64,000 nucleotides of DNA. Source: UBA5216 sp043743335. GTDB taxonomy: Bacteria > Pseudomonadota > Gammaproteobacteria > Burkholderiales > SG8-41. The notes under the pieces are model-generated. The model was not told the DNA's origin, searched no databases, and worked only from the letters and a program-made list of their open reading frames with translations. A program made the position numbers and the translations under genes. The stretch lies in assembly GCA_043743335.1 (NCBI GenBank), contig JAYTWR010000199.1, positions 1-64,000 of the forward strand, in the 5' to 3' direction. Position 1 is the stretch's first letter; every line of letters begins with the position of its first letter. Shown piece by piece: positions 50,947 through 60,202 of this stretch.

Positions 50947-51912
50947 ATGAATAAATTTTGGTTTGCATCCGTTATTTTGTTTTCAGCGGTTTCCGGCGTG
51001 ACGCTGGCCCAACAGTACCCCACCAAACCCATTCGCATGGTTGTGCCGTTCGCGCCCGGCGGCACGGGTGAATTTCTCTCGCGCAGCATCACGCCGCGCA
51101 TGGGTGAGCTTATTGGGCAGCCGTTTATTGTGGATTTTCGCGGCGGCGCGGGCACTACGCTGGCTGCGGGGCTGGTGGCAACTGCGCCGGCTGACGGCAA
51201 TACGGTATTGATCCAGACGTTCACCACGCAGGCGATCAATGACAGCCTGTATTCAAAGCTCTCTTACGACACCCGCAAGGATTTCGCCTCCACCGGCTTG
51301 ATTGCGGTGATACCGATTGTGCTGGCCGCCCACCCGTCGCTGCCCGCGCGCAGTGCCCGCGATCTGGCGACGCTGTCCCAAGCGCGCGCCGGCACGCTCA
51401 ACTTTGGCACTGCGGGCATCGGCACGTCATCGCACTTTGCGGTGGAGTTGTTCAAGCTCGCGTCCAAGGCTGATCTCACGCACATCCCATACAAGGGTGC
51501 CGGGCCAGCCACCATTGACGCAATGGCGGGCTTTGTGCCGCTGGTCGCCGATGCGATTACATCGTTAAAGCCGCATCTGGACGGTGGCAAGCTGCGTGGC
51601 ATTGCCATCGGCAGTGCGCAACGCTCTGAAGGCGCGCCGCAGTTAGCGACGTTCGCCGAGTCGGGCTATCCCGGCTTTGAAGCGAGCTCCTGGTGGGGCT
51701 TGCTGGTTCCGGCGCGCACACCGCCGGCGATCATCGCGCGCTTGAATACCGAGCTCAACAAGGCACTGGAAGACGGCGTGGTGCGCAAGCGGCTAATGTC
51801 GCACGGTGCGACGCTCAAGTACGGCACGCCTGCGCAAGGCGACGAACTGATGAATTCCGAGCGCGACAAGTGGGCGAAAGTGGTCAAGGCCACCGGTGCC
51901 CGTGTAGATTAG
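50947..51912 (+). CDS. Tripartite tricarboxylate transporter substrate-binding protein (Bug/TctC family)
   Basis: About 321 residues with signal peptide MNKFWFASVILFSAVSGVTL (cleavage near LAQQ). It has YPTKPIRMVVPFAPGGTGEF, FIVDFRGGAGTTLAAGLVA, DGNTVLIQTFTTQAINDSLY, HIPYKGAGPATIDAMAGF and the end SERDKWAKVVKATGARVD. ATG 50947 is chosen since an ATG at 50905 lies inside the right arm of the GxxExxY element and gives no proper signal peptide. The gene precedes an acyl-CoA carboxyltransferase gene, and a shared pathway is possible. Confidence 0.9.
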   Translation: MNKFWFASVILFSAVSGVTLAQQYPTKPIRMVVPFAPGGTGEFLSRSITPRMGELIGQPFIVDFRGGAGTTLAAGLVATAPADGNTVLIQTFTTQAINDSLYSKLSYDTRKDFASTGLIAVIPIVLAAHPSLPARSARDLATLSQARAGTLNFGTAGIGTSSHFAVELFKLASKADLTHIPYKGAGPATIDAMAGFVPLVADAITSLKPHLDGGKLRGIAIGSAQRSEGAPQLATFAESGYPGFEASSWWGLLVPARTPPAIIARLNTELNKALEDGVVRKRLMSHGATLKYGTPAQGDELMNSERDKWAKVVKATGARVD

Positions 51913-51921
51913 GCCGTATTA

Positions 51922-51934
51922 TAACTAATTGATT
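51922..51934 (-). repeat. IHF-like AT-rich dispersed repeat, copy 15
   Basis: The complement is AATCAATTAGTTA, an exact match. It continues TTATTGAGTTATTTG up to the ribosome site of the carboxyltransferase gene. Confidence 0.6.
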
Positions 51935-51962
51935 TTATTGAGTTATTTGTAAAGGGTGTTTC

Positions 51963-53498
51963 GTGGCATTTGAAAAACTGATCGAAGATTTCCAAGCAAG
52001 AACCGCCGAAGCCGTGGGCATGGGCGGCCCCGAAAAACTCGCCAAGCGTAAGGCACAGGGGCACTTGAACGCGCGCGAGCGCATCGATTATTTGCTCGAC
52101 AAGGATTCGTTCATCGAATCAGGCCGCTTCGCGCGCAGCCACCGACCCGAGGTCAAACACAAGACGCCCGCCGACGGCAAGGTGGCGGGCTTTGGCAAGA
52201 TCAACGGTCGTGAAGTGGGGCTGGTGTCGAACGATTTCACGGTGATGGGTGCGTCGAGCGCGGTCATCAACATGAAAAAAATCAAGCACGTGAAGCAAAC
52301 GGCGGCCAAGCGCGGCATGCCGCTGGTGCTGCTGGGCGAATCGTCGGGCGCGCGCATGCCGGATCGCATGGGTGCCGCGGGGCGCGCGATCATCGCGCAA
52401 GACCCCACCGAGTATCAACGCTTGCGTGAAGCGCCGTGGTGCTCCGCGTTGCTGGGCCAGTGTTATGGCTCATCCACTTGGTATTCGGCGATGTCGGATT
52501 TTGTGGTGATGCGCAAAGGCGCAATCATGGCGATTGCCAGCCCCAATGTGACGTCGATTGCCATCAACAAACCCATCACCGCCGAGGAGTTGGGCGGCTG
52601 GAAATTGCTCACCGGCATTTCGGGTTTGGCGGATATGGCGGTGGATACTGACGAGCAGTGTCTCGACGCAATCAAAAAATTTCTGTCGTATTTGCCCAGT
52701 CACAACATGGAGCCGCCGCCCGAAGCGCCGGTGCCACCGGGCTCGGATGAGGCGAGTAACACCATCCTCGACATCATGCCGGAATCGCGCAATCAGGTGT
52801 ACGACTCACGCAAAATCATCAAGGCGATTGCCGATAAAGATTCCACCTTCGAGTTGAAAGAGCGCTACGGCAAATCACTGTGCACGATGCTCGCTCGCCT
52901 CGATGGCAAGAGTGTCGGCGTCATCGCCAACAACCCTTTGTTCAAGGGCGGCGCGCTCGATGCCGATGCCTGCAACAAGGTCACCAGCTTTATGGTGTTG
53001 TGCGATTCCTACAATATTCCGCTGGTGTTCTTAGTGGATGTGCCGGGCTTTCTGATAGGCATTGAGGGCGAATTACGCGGCATGCCGGGCAAGGTGATTA
53101 ACTGGATGAACGCGCTCACGCTGGTCACGGTGCCGAAAATCACCGTGATGATGCGCAAAAATTACGGGCAAGCCTTTATCAACATGGCGGGCGGCAAAAA
53201 TGCCGATGAAATCGCCTGTTGGCCCACAGCGGATTTGGGTTTTATGGATCCGGCGGTGTCGGTTAACGTGCTTTACGGTGTGAAATTTGAGGATGACCCG
53301 GAGCGCTTCAAAAAACTCAAAGCCGAAGTCGAGCGTGACACATCGGCGTGGGGTCTCGCGGAGTTGTACGAGGCGCAAAACGTGATTGACCCACGAGACA
53401 CGCGCGCCTACTTGATCCGCACCTTGGAGGTGCATCGCATGCGCCTGAAAAAGGGCGTAGGCGAGCATTTGCTGCGCAATTGGCCGACGAGTTATTAG
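51963..53498 (+). CDS. Acyl-CoA carboxylase, carboxyltransferase (beta) subunit
   Basis: A 511-residue crotonase-fold carboxyltransferase of the PccB/MccB type. The N-half has GHLNARERIDYLLDKDSFIE and LLGESSGARMPDRMGAAGRA. The C-half has KSVGVIANNPLFKGGALDAD, VFLVDVPGFLIG and ITVMMRKNYGQAFINMAGG. It moves carboxyl from biotin to an acyl-CoA and needs a biotin carboxylase partner, which is not in the window. GTG start after AAAGGG. The acyl-CoA specificity is undetermined; nearby acyl-CoA dehydrogenases suggest branched or aromatic acid breakdown. Confidence 0.9.
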   Translation: MAFEKLIEDFQARTAEAVGMGGPEKLAKRKAQGHLNARERIDYLLDKDSFIESGRFARSHRPEVKHKTPADGKVAGFGKINGREVGLVSNDFTVMGASSAVINMKKIKHVKQTAAKRGMPLVLLGESSGARMPDRMGAAGRAIIAQDPTEYQRLREAPWCSALLGQCYGSSTWYSAMSDFVVMRKGAIMAIASPNVTSIAINKPITAEELGGWKLLTGISGLADMAVDTDEQCLDAIKKFLSYLPSHNMEPPPEAPVPPGSDEASNTILDIMPESRNQVYDSRKIIKAIADKDSTFELKERYGKSLCTMLARLDGKSVGVIANNPLFKGGALDADACNKVTSFMVLCDSYNIPLVFLVDVPGFLIGIEGELRGMPGKVINWMNALTLVTVPKITVMMRKNYGQAFINMAGGKNADEIACWPTADLGFMDPAVSVNVLYGVKFEDDPERFKKLKAEVERDTSAWGLAELYEAQNVIDPRDTRAYLIRTLEVHRMRLKKGVGEHLLRNWPTSY

Positions 53499-53522
53499 CC
53501 GCCTACGCGCGGCACCCACCCC

Positions 53523-53547
53523 GCCGGTTTTGTCAGGGCAAACCGGC
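53523..53547 (+). terminator. Stem-loop after the carboxyltransferase gene
   Basis: GCCGGTTT / AAACCGGC, an 8-bp stem with a nine-base loop, 25 bases after the stop. No T run follows, so this is a weak terminator or a processing stem. The rest of the 181-base gap shows no other recognisable feature. Confidence 0.4.
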
Positions 53548-53679
53548 ATTGCGTCACAGTCGCCGTCTTGCCCGGCTTGGGCCGATGGTACACAATCCCG
53601 CTACGATTTATGACTATGCCGCAGGTGTGCGCTTGCGCGCGCCCACCAAAACCGCTTCTCAATTTGCCGGACTGCGTGA

Positions 53680-54726
53680 ATGCCATCAGCAACGAACCTC
53701 GCGATCCACTGGGTAGAACAGGGCTTGGCGCCGGATGCGGTAGTACGCGCGGGCATACGCCGCTTGCTGAAAGAGCGCTTGGCTGAAATTCATGCGGGGG
53801 ATTGCGCAGCCGCGGCCGATGCTGGTGATGCCTTTTTAAACGAATTGCGCACAGCCCCCATCGCACTGGTGCCGGAGAAAGCCAACGAGCAGCACTATGA
53901 AGTGCCTGCCGCATTTTTTACGCAGGTGCTGGGGCAACATCGTAAATACAGTTCGTGCTGGTGGCCCGCTGGAATCACGTCGCTGGATGCCGCCGAAGCC
54001 GCTGCGCTAGCAGCCACTTGCACGCGTGCGGGCCTTGCCGACGGGCAAGACATTCTCGAACTGGGCTGCGGCTGGGGCTCGCTCACGCTGTGGATGGCGG
54101 CGCACTATCCTGCCAGCCGCATCACCGCCGTTTCCAATTCGCACAATCAGCGCGCGTTCATCGAGGCCGAAGCGGCGCGCCGCAACCTTGGTAATGTGCG
54201 CATCATCACCACCGACATGAACGGCTTTGATGCCGGTAGGCCATTTGACCGTATTGTCTCCGTTGAAATGTGCGAGCACATGCGCAACTGGCCGGCGCTG
54301 TTCCGGCGCATCAGCGGCTGGCTCAAGGCCGACGGGCGATTTTTCATGCACGTCTTTGTGCATCGCCTAACGCCGTATGCGTTCATCGAGCGCGGCGACG
54401 ACGACTGGATGAGCCGCTTTTTCTTCTCCGGCGGCATGATGCCGAGCGACGACATGGCGCTGCGCTGTCAGGATGATTTGCGCGTCACGCGCGTATGGCG
54501 CTGGGACGGCACACACTACGAGCGCACGGCCAACGCTTGGCTCGCCAATATGGATGCGCGCCGCGCCGCCGTGCAGCCAGTGTTTGAGCAGACTTACGGG
54601 CACGGGCAATTGACAGCCTGGTGGATGCGTTGGCGGATTTTTTTCATGTCGTGCGCTGAACTCTTCGGCTACGATCACGGTCAAGAGTGGTGGGTTAGCC
54701 ACTATTTATTCGAGCGCCGCACATGA
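53680..54726 (+). CDS. SAM-dependent methyltransferase, cyclopropane-fatty-acid-synthase-like
   Basis: A 348-residue class I methyltransferase related to CFA synthases. The SAM site is ILELGCGWGSLTLWMAAHYP (about residues 127-146), with ITAVSNSHNQRAFIE and RIVSVEMCEHMRNWPALF after it. The N-terminal 120 residues lack the full CFA lipid-binding domain. Homologues in purple bacteria methylate or cyclopropanate unsaturated fatty acids in clusters like this one. It is the first gene of a nine-gene run whose members overlap by 4 to 32 bases, and so is likely the operon leader. Its stop overlaps the DUF2878 start (ATGA). Confidence 0.85.
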   Translation: MPSATNLAIHWVEQGLAPDAVVRAGIRRLLKERLAEIHAGDCAAAADAGDAFLNELRTAPIALVPEKANEQHYEVPAAFFTQVLGQHRKYSSCWWPAGITSLDAAEAAALAATCTRAGLADGQDILELGCGWGSLTLWMAAHYPASRITAVSNSHNQRAFIEAEAARRNLGNVRIITTDMNGFDAGRPFDRIVSVEMCEHMRNWPALFRRISGWLKADGRFFMHVFVHRLTPYAFIERGDDDWMSRFFFSGGMMPSDDMALRCQDDLRVTRVWRWDGTHYERTANAWLANMDARRAAVQPVFEQTYGHGQLTAWWMRWRIFFMSCAELFGYDHGQEWWVSHYLFERRT

Positions 54727-55247
54727 TTGCCAATATTGTTTTGTTTCAAGTAGGCTGGTTTGCCTGCGTCCTGGGCGCGGCCAAGGGCTTGCCTTGGATC
54801 GGCTTGATTGCTGCGGCCCTGGTGCTGGCGTGGCACCTGAAACAGGCGGCGCGGCCCGTTGAGGAAATCAAACTCATCACGCTCGCGCTGCTGATAGGCG
54901 CGGTGTGGGACAGCGCACTGGTGGCGCTGGGCTGGATTACCTACCCCAACGGCACGGTAATCGCCGGCACGGCACCGTACTGGATACTCGCGTTGTGGGT
55001 GTTGTTCGCCACCACATTGAATGTGTCGATGCGCTGGATGCGGCATCGCCTGTTAATCGCTTTTGTGCTGGGCGCGATTTGCGGCCCGCTGTCGTATTGG
55101 GGCGCCGGAAACATGGGGGCGGCGACGTTTCCCGATTTAACCACCGCACTGATCGCGCTGGCGGTGGGCTGGGCGCTGATTATGCCGGCGCTGATGTGGC
55201 TGTCACGCCGGTTTGATGGCGTATCCACTCAAGGGGGCACTTTATGA
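54723..55247 (+). CDS. DUF2878 membrane protein
   Basis: A 174-residue integral membrane protein with five or six hydrophobic segments, for example IVLFQVGWFACVLGAAKGL, LITLALLIGAVWDSALVALG and FVLGAICGPLSYWGAG. GAVWDS and the CGPLSYWGAGNMGAA loop are typical of DUF2878. Function is unknown. It is coupled by four-base overlaps to the methyltransferase before it and the DUF1295 gene after it, and so is presumably part of the lipid-modification machinery. Confidence 0.8.
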   Translation: MIANIVLFQVGWFACVLGAAKGLPWIGLIAAALVLAWHLKQAARPVEEIKLITLALLIGAVWDSALVALGWITYPNGTVIAGTAPYWILALWVLFATTLNVSMRWMRHRLLIAFVLGAICGPLSYWGAGNMGAATFPDLTTALIALAVGWALIMPALMWLSRRFDGVSTQGGTL

Positions 55248-56026
55248 CGAACTATCCTGTGGTGTTCGCGGCGCTGTGCGGGCTGGCGGCAATGACGGTT
55301 CTGGCTGTGTGCACGTGGCTTGTGAGCTGGGCCAAGCGCGACGCCAGCATCGTTGACAGTATGTGGTCGGTGCTGATTTATTCAGGTGCGGCGGTTTATG
55401 CGATCACATTGCCGCAAGCCGGGCCACGCACTGCCTGTGTGCTACTGCTGGCCGCTTTGTGGGCGATACGCTTGGCCGTTTACATCACGTGGCGCAATTG
55501 GGGCGAGCCCGAAGACCGGCGCTATCAGGACATCCGCGCACGCAATCAACCTCATTACGAAATGAAAAGCCTGTATCTGGTGTTCATCATGCAAGCGGTG
55601 CTGGCGTGGATTGTGTCGTCTGCGCTGCTCGCCGGCGTGGCGGGGGCGAGTCAGCCGGGTTGGCTCGATGCCGTCGGTGCCGCAGTAGTGGTGTTTGGCA
55701 TCGTGTTTGAAGCGGTGGGCGATGGGCAACTGGCGCGGTTCAAGGGCAATGCCGAAAATCGCGGGCGCGTCATGAACACCGGGCTTTGGCATTACACACG
55801 CCACCCGAATTATTTCGGTGAGTTTTGCGTGTGGTGGGGCTTTTTTCTGATTGCGCTGTCGGCGGGCGGCTGGTGGGCGATCGTGTCGCCGTTGTTAATG
55901 TCGATGCTGCTGCTTAAAGTCTCCGGCGTGACCTTGCTGGAAAAAGACATCACCGAGCGTCGTCCCCAGTATCGCGACTACATCGCGCGCACCAACGCTT
56001 TTTTTCCCGGCAAGCCGACACCATGA
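55244..56026 (+). CDS. DUF1295 membrane reductase-like protein
   Basis: A 260-residue polytopic protein of the steroid 5-alpha-reductase-like DUF1295 group. It has DASIVDSMWSVLIY, YITWRNWGEPEDRRYQDIR, NRGRVMNTGLWHYTRHPNYF, GEFCVWWGFFLIAL and PQYRDYIARTNAFFPG. The HPNYFGE region is the expected NADPH-reductase signature. It probably reduces a double bond in a lipid; the substrate is unknown. It is joined to both neighbours by ATGA. Confidence 0.88.
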   Translation: MTNYPVVFAALCGLAAMTVLAVCTWLVSWAKRDASIVDSMWSVLIYSGAAVYAITLPQAGPRTACVLLLAALWAIRLAVYITWRNWGEPEDRRYQDIRARNQPHYEMKSLYLVFIMQAVLAWIVSSALLAGVAGASQPGWLDAVGAAVVVFGIVFEAVGDGQLARFKGNAENRGRVMNTGLWHYTRHPNYFGEFCVWWGFFLIALSAGGWWAIVSPLLMSMLLLKVSGVTLLEKDITERRPQYRDYIARTNAFFPGKPTP

Positions 56027-56658
56027 CGCGCACGTTACGTAGTCTGCTGGTGTGCGTGTTGCTGCTGACGGGTGCCCATGCTCGCGCACAAACCCAGCAA
56101 TGGAATTTCCAGGTGTTCCTTGACGAACGCCCCATTGGCTACCACCACTACACCCTGCGCGACAGCGGCGCAGAGCGCGAGATGAAAATCGAAGTGCGCT
56201 TCGACGTGAAATTATTGTTCATCCATGCCTACAAATACGTGCACGATGCAAGCGAACGCTGGCGCGGCAATTGCCTGACCCTTCTCACTGCACGCACCGA
56301 CGACAACGGCGATCTCAGCGAAGTCGGCGCCGAACAACAAGGCGAGCGTGTCGCCATCACCACCCTGCGCGGGCGCGACGCCGCTGACGGCTGCGTGATG
56401 ACTTACGCCTACTGGAACGAAGACATCGTGAAGCAAAAGCGCCTGCTCAACACGCAAACCGGCAAAGTGGAAAACGTCACCATCACCGCGCTCGGCGACG
56501 ATAAAATCACCGTGCGCGGCGCCCCGGTCACGGCGCAGCGCTATCGCATTGCCGGCGGCAAACACACCATTGAGTTGTGGTACGGCGCGGACAAGGCGTG
56601 GCTTGCACTGCAAACCACGCTCGACAGCGGACGCAAATTGCGCTATCTGCTTAAATGA
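56023..56658 (+). CDS. Secreted DUF6134-like protein
   Basis: A 211-residue protein with signal peptide SLLVCVLLLTGAHARA and a beta-rich body: WNFQVFLDERPIGYHHYTLR, FDVKLLFIHAYKYVHDASER, ETWYGA-like IELWYGADKAWLALQTTL and RKLRYLLK. It resembles small periplasmic proteins found next to CFA/desaturase genes. Its biochemical role is unknown; a lipid-carrier or accessory role is guesswork. It is coupled by ATGA at both ends. Confidence 0.7.
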   Translation: MTRTLRSLLVCVLLLTGAHARAQTQQWNFQVFLDERPIGYHHYTLRDSGAEREMKIEVRFDVKLLFIHAYKYVHDASERWRGNCLTLLTARTDDNGDLSEVGAEQQGERVAITTLRGRDAADGCVMTYAYWNEDIVKQKRLLNTQTGKVENVTITALGDDKITVRGAPVTAQRYRIAGGKHTIELWYGADKAWLALQTTLDSGRKLRYLLK

Positions 56659-57206
56659 TAAAACCCTATAAAAATCAATTAGTTATATCGCTTTTTAGCG
56701 TGGCGGTGGTGGTGCTGACCGCCTGCCAAAGCGCATCCGTCAAACCGCTGTCGGCGGTGCCCAGCGTCGATTTGCCGCGATTCATGGGCGACTGGTACGT
56801 GATCGCGAGCATTCCCACGTTCATCGAAACCACGGCGCACAACGCCATTGAATCGTACAAGCTCGACCCAGACGGCACCATCGCGGTGACGTTCACCTTT
56901 CGTGACGGCGCTTTCGACGCTGCGCTCAAAACCTACACGCCGCGCGGCTTTGTGCGCGACCGTGCGTCGAACGCGATCTGGGGCATGCAGTTTGTGTGGC
57001 CGTTTAAAACGGATTACCGCGTCACTTATCTCGCGCCCGATTACAGCCAGACCATTATCAGCCGTGAACAACGCGACTACGTATGGATCATGGCACGCAC
57101 GCACGCCATCCCCGACACCGACTATCAACGGCTCGTCGGCTTGGTCAAAGAACAAGGCTACGACGTAGCGCAACTGAAGAAGGTACCGCAACAATGGAAA
57201 AAGTAA
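56655..57206 (+). CDS. Lipocalin (Blc-like outer-membrane lipoprotein)
   Basis: A 183-residue bacterial lipocalin. The signal ends in a lipobox, VVVLTACQ, with the lipidated Cys near residue 24. VDLPRFMGDWYVIASIPTFI is the first lipocalin motif (G-x-W), with FKTDYRVTYLAPDYSQTIIS and DYVWIMARTHAIPDTDYQRL later. It binds lysolipids or fatty acids at the outer membrane. Residues 6-10 of the signal peptide are encoded by an IHF-like repeat. It overlaps the desaturase gene by 13 bases. Confidence 0.9.
   Translation: MIKPYKNQLVISLFSVAVVVLTACQSASVKPLSAVPSVDLPRFMGDWYVIASIPTFIETTAHNAIESYKLDPDGTIAVTFTFRDGAFDAALKTYTPRGFVRDRASNAIWGMQFVWPFKTDYRVTYLAPDYSQTIISREQRDYVWIMARTHAIPDTDYQRLVGLVKEQGYDVAQLKKVPQQWKK
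56673..56685 (+). repeat. IHF-like repeat, copy 16, inside a coding start
   Basis: AATCAATTAGTTA, an exact match, preceded by TATAA. It is read as Asn-Gln-Leu-Val in the lipocalin signal peptide. Confidence 0.5.
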
Positions 57207-58144
57207 CCGCCGCCGGCCGGTGGCGAAATTTATTAACCTGGTTCGACAATGAGGCGGCCGAGGTCAACACGACTGACATGCCCGCGCGTGGCATCGACTG
57301 GCCACGCCTGTTGCCGTTTGCCGCACTGCATTTGGGCTGCTTCGCGGTGATCTGGGTGGGTGTGAGCACGGCTGCGGTCGCGGTGGCCGTGGGCCTCTAC
57401 GTCCTGCGCATGTTTGCCATTACCGGCTTTTACCATCGCTATTTTTCGCACAATGCGTATCGCACCTCGCGCGCGGCGCAATTTATATTTGCGCTCATCG
57501 GCGCCACCGGCGTGCAGCGCGGCGCGCTGTGGTGGGCATCGCAGCACCGGCACCATCATGTGCATTCCGACCAGCCCGAGGACATCCATTCCGCACGGCA
57601 ACACGGGTTTTTCTGGAGCCATATGGGCTGGTTTATGGCGCGCGAGAATTTCCCCACCCGCCGCGAGCGTGTGGTGCAGTTGTTGCAGTATCCCGAGTTG
57701 CGGTTCCTCGATCGTTACGATGCGCTGGTGCCGCTGTTACTCGCGCTGGCGCTCTACGGCACTGGCGAGCTGATGGCGCAATTTGCGCCGACACTGCAAA
57801 CCAGCGGCTGGCAAATGGTGGTGTGGGGCTTTTGCATTTCCACTGTCGTGCTGTATCACGCCACCTTCACCATTAACTCGCTCACGCATTGCATCGGACG
57901 CCGCCGCTATGCCACGCGCGATGACTCGCGCAACAACGTATGGCTCGCGCTGCTGACGTTCGGCGAAGGCTGGCACAACAACCATCATCATTATCCGGGC
58001 TCGGTACGGCAGGGGTTTTTCTGGTGGGAGATTGATCTCACCTACTACGGCCTGCGCGTGCTGGCGGCGCTGGGCATCATCTGGGATTTGAAAGAAGTGC
58101 CGGCAAACATGCTGCACGCGCGGCGGCAAACCACGCCGCAATGA
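57194..58144 (+). CDS. Membrane fatty-acid desaturase (delta-9 acyl type)
   Basis: A 316-residue di-iron membrane desaturase with all three histidine boxes: HRYFSHNAY, HRHHHVHSDQPEDIH and HNNHHHYPGSVRQGFFW. Four hydrophobic helices flank them. It introduces a cis double bond into acyl chains, which would supply substrates to the CFA-like methyltransferases of this operon. The ATG at 57194 lies inside the lipocalin gene end, and the stop overlaps the FAD protein start (ATGA). Confidence 0.92.
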   Translation: MEKVTAAGRWRNLLTWFDNEAAEVNTTDMPARGIDWPRLLPFAALHLGCFAVIWVGVSTAAVAVAVGLYVLRMFAITGFYHRYFSHNAYRTSRAAQFIFALIGATGVQRGALWWASQHRHHHVHSDQPEDIHSARQHGFFWSHMGWFMARENFPTRRERVVQLLQYPELRFLDRYDALVPLLLALALYGTGELMAQFAPTLQTSGWQMVVWGFCISTVVLYHATFTINSLTHCIGRRRYATRDDSRNNVWLALLTFGEGWHNNHHHYPGSVRQGFFWWEIDLTYYGLRVLAALGIIWDLKEVPANMLHARRQTTPQ

Positions 58145-59415
58145 AAATCGCCATCATCGGCAGCGGCATTGCCGGTAACGTGGTGGCGCATCACTTACAC
58201 CGCGCGCACGACATCACGGTATTTGAGGCCGCCGGCCACATCGGCGGCCACACGCATACCCACACGGTGCAGCTCGATGGCGAAACACATGACATCGACA
58301 CGGGTTTCATCGTCTACAACGACTGGACCTACCCTAACTTTATCGCGCTGCTGGACGAACTGGGTGTGGCAGCGCAACCGTCCGCCATGAGTTTTAGTGT
58401 ACGCAATGAACACAGCGGCCTCGAGTACAACGGCGCCACACTGAACACGATGTTCGCCCAACGGCGCAATCTGTTGCGACCCACCTTTCACCGGATGATT
58501 CGCGACATCCTGCGCTTTAACCGTGAAGCACCGGCATTGCTGGCGGCGGAACAGGAAATCGCGCTGGGCGACTATCTCGCCCACGGAAAGTACTCGCCGC
58601 AATTTATCAACGACTATTTGCTCCCGATGGGCGCTGCCATCTGGTCCACCGAACCCGCGCGCATGCTGGCGTTCCCGGCGCGTTACTTTGTGCGCTTCTT
58701 CCATAACCACGGCATGCTGTCGGTGGATAAGCGGCCGCAGTGGCGCGCGATTCGCGGCGGCTCGGCGCGCTACGTGGACAAGCTGGTGGCGCCGTTCCAG
58801 CAACGTATTCGCTTGAATACGCCCGTTGACAGCGTGCGGCGCCTGCCGGACAGCGTGCGGGTCAAGGCGCGCGGCGCGGACGCCGAGCACTTTGATCAGG
58901 TGTTTCTCGCGTGCCATGCCGATCAAGCCTTAAGTTTGCTGGCGGACGCTTCGCCCTTAGAGCGTGAAATCGTCGGCGCTATTCCGTATCAGGCAAACGA
59001 AGCGGTGCTGCACACCGACACCACGTTGTTGCCGCGTACGCGCCGCGCATGGGCAGCGTGGAATTATCATGTGATGGCGTCTGGGCAGCAGGCTGCCGCC
59101 ACGTTGACCTACAACATGAACATTCTGCAAACACTGAAATCGCGCCACACGTTTTGCGTCACCCTCAATCGCACCGACTCTATCGCGCCGAGCAAGATCA
59201 TCAAGCGCATGACCTATCACCACCCGCTGTACACCCCGGCTGGCGTCGCTGCGCAGCAGCGCCAGCCTGAAATTAACGGAACGAATCGAACCTATTTTTG
59301 CGGCGCATACTGGCGCTACGGTTTTCACGAAGATGGCGTCGTCAGCGCACTGAACGCGCTACAGCATTTTGCACAAACCACCCATGCACAGCGCCATTTA
59401 TCACGGGTGGCTTAG
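58141..59415 (+). CDS. FAD-dependent amine-oxidase-like oxidoreductase
   Basis: A 424-residue flavoprotein. The N-terminal FAD motif is IAIIGSGIAGNVVAHHLHRA, followed by FEAAGHIGGHTHTHTV and DIDTGFIVYNDWTYPNFIAL. The central part is that of desaturase/amine-oxidase-like NAD(P)-binding proteins, and CGAYWRYGFHEDGVVSAL closes the FAD site. It is regularly found with DUF1365 and CFA synthase genes and is thought to act on unsaturated or cyclopropane lipids. The last 32 bases overlap the DUF1365 gene. Confidence 0.9.
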   Translation: MKIAIIGSGIAGNVVAHHLHRAHDITVFEAAGHIGGHTHTHTVQLDGETHDIDTGFIVYNDWTYPNFIALLDELGVAAQPSAMSFSVRNEHSGLEYNGATLNTMFAQRRNLLRPTFHRMIRDILRFNREAPALLAAEQEIALGDYLAHGKYSPQFINDYLLPMGAAIWSTEPARMLAFPARYFVRFFHNHGMLSVDKRPQWRAIRGGSARYVDKLVAPFQQRIRLNTPVDSVRRLPDSVRVKARGADAEHFDQVFLACHADQALSLLADASPLEREIVGAIPYQANEAVLHTDTTLLPRTRRAWAAWNYHVMASGQQAAATLTYNMNILQTLKSRHTFCVTLNRTDSIAPSKIIKRMTYHHPLYTPAGVAAQQRQPEINGTNRTYFCGAYWRYGFHEDGVVSALNALQHFAQTTHAQRHLSRVA

Positions 59416-60202
59416 GCACCGACGCTTTGCGCCGCGCGCGCACAGCTTTCGCTACCCGCTGTTCATGGTGTATCTCGATCTGGCGGAACTCGACAGCGTA
59501 TTTCGCGGGCGATGGCTGTGGTCAACCTGCCGCCGCGCATGGGCGCGCTTTAACCGCGCCGATCATCTGGGCGACCCCGCCGTGCCGCTGGATCAGGCGC
59601 TGCGCGAGCTGGTGTGCAGCGAAACCGGTCTCGCGCTCACCGGGCCGATACGCTTGCTCACTCACCTGCGGTATTTCGGCCACTGCTTCAATCCGGTCAG
59701 CTTTTATTATTGTTACGACCGCGCCGGCGAAAACGTGGTGTGCGTGGTTGCCGAAGTCAATAACACGCCGTGGGGCGAGCGCCACTGCTATGTGTTGACC
59801 CAACCGCTGCTGTCCGCGCCAGGCCGCTATCAACGCTACGGCAGCGAGAAAATTTTTCATGTGTCGCCTTTTATGCCGATGCACCTAGACTACACGTGGG
59901 GATTTTCCAGTCCCGGTGAAACGCTGAACGTACACATGACCTTGCGCGATCATGCTGCCGCCACGCAGTCGCGCAAAGTTTTCGATGCCACAATGCAACT
60001 CGAACACGCGCCCATCACCGGCGCGCGGCTAGCGGGCACCTTGCTGCGCTATCCACTGATGACGCTGCAAGTAATCGCCGCCATCCACTGGCAGGCGCTG
60101 AAACTGTGGCTTAAGGGCGTGCCCGTACACACGCATCCGGCACGCACCCACGCGACCGCAAACTCCAAGGCGGAAATAGAAAAATTCAATGAAATCAAAT
60201 AG
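59384..60202 (+). CDS. DUF1365 protein
   Basis: A 272-residue protein starting MHSAIYHGWLRHRRFAPRAH. It has SFRYPLFMVYLDLAELDSVF, GHCFNPVSFYYCYD and EVNNTPWGERHCYVL, followed by FHVSPFMPMHLDYTWGFSSP, all diagnostic of DUF1365. The biochemical role is not known; it always accompanies the FAD protein and CFA synthase. ATG 59384 gives the standard family start; a TTG 15 bases earlier is less likely. Its end overlaps the cfa start by 14 bases. Confidence 0.9.
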   Translation: MHSAIYHGWLRHRRFAPRAHSFRYPLFMVYLDLAELDSVFRGRWLWSTCRRAWARFNRADHLGDPAVPLDQALRELVCSETGLALTGPIRLLTHLRYFGHCFNPVSFYYCYDRAGENVVCVVAEVNNTPWGERHCYVLTQPLLSAPGRYQRYGSEKIFHVSPFMPMHLDYTWGFSSPGETLNVHMTLRDHAAATQSRKVFDATMQLEHAPITGARLAGTLLRYPLMTLQVIAAIHWQALKLWLKGVPVHTHPARTHATANSKAEIEKFNEIK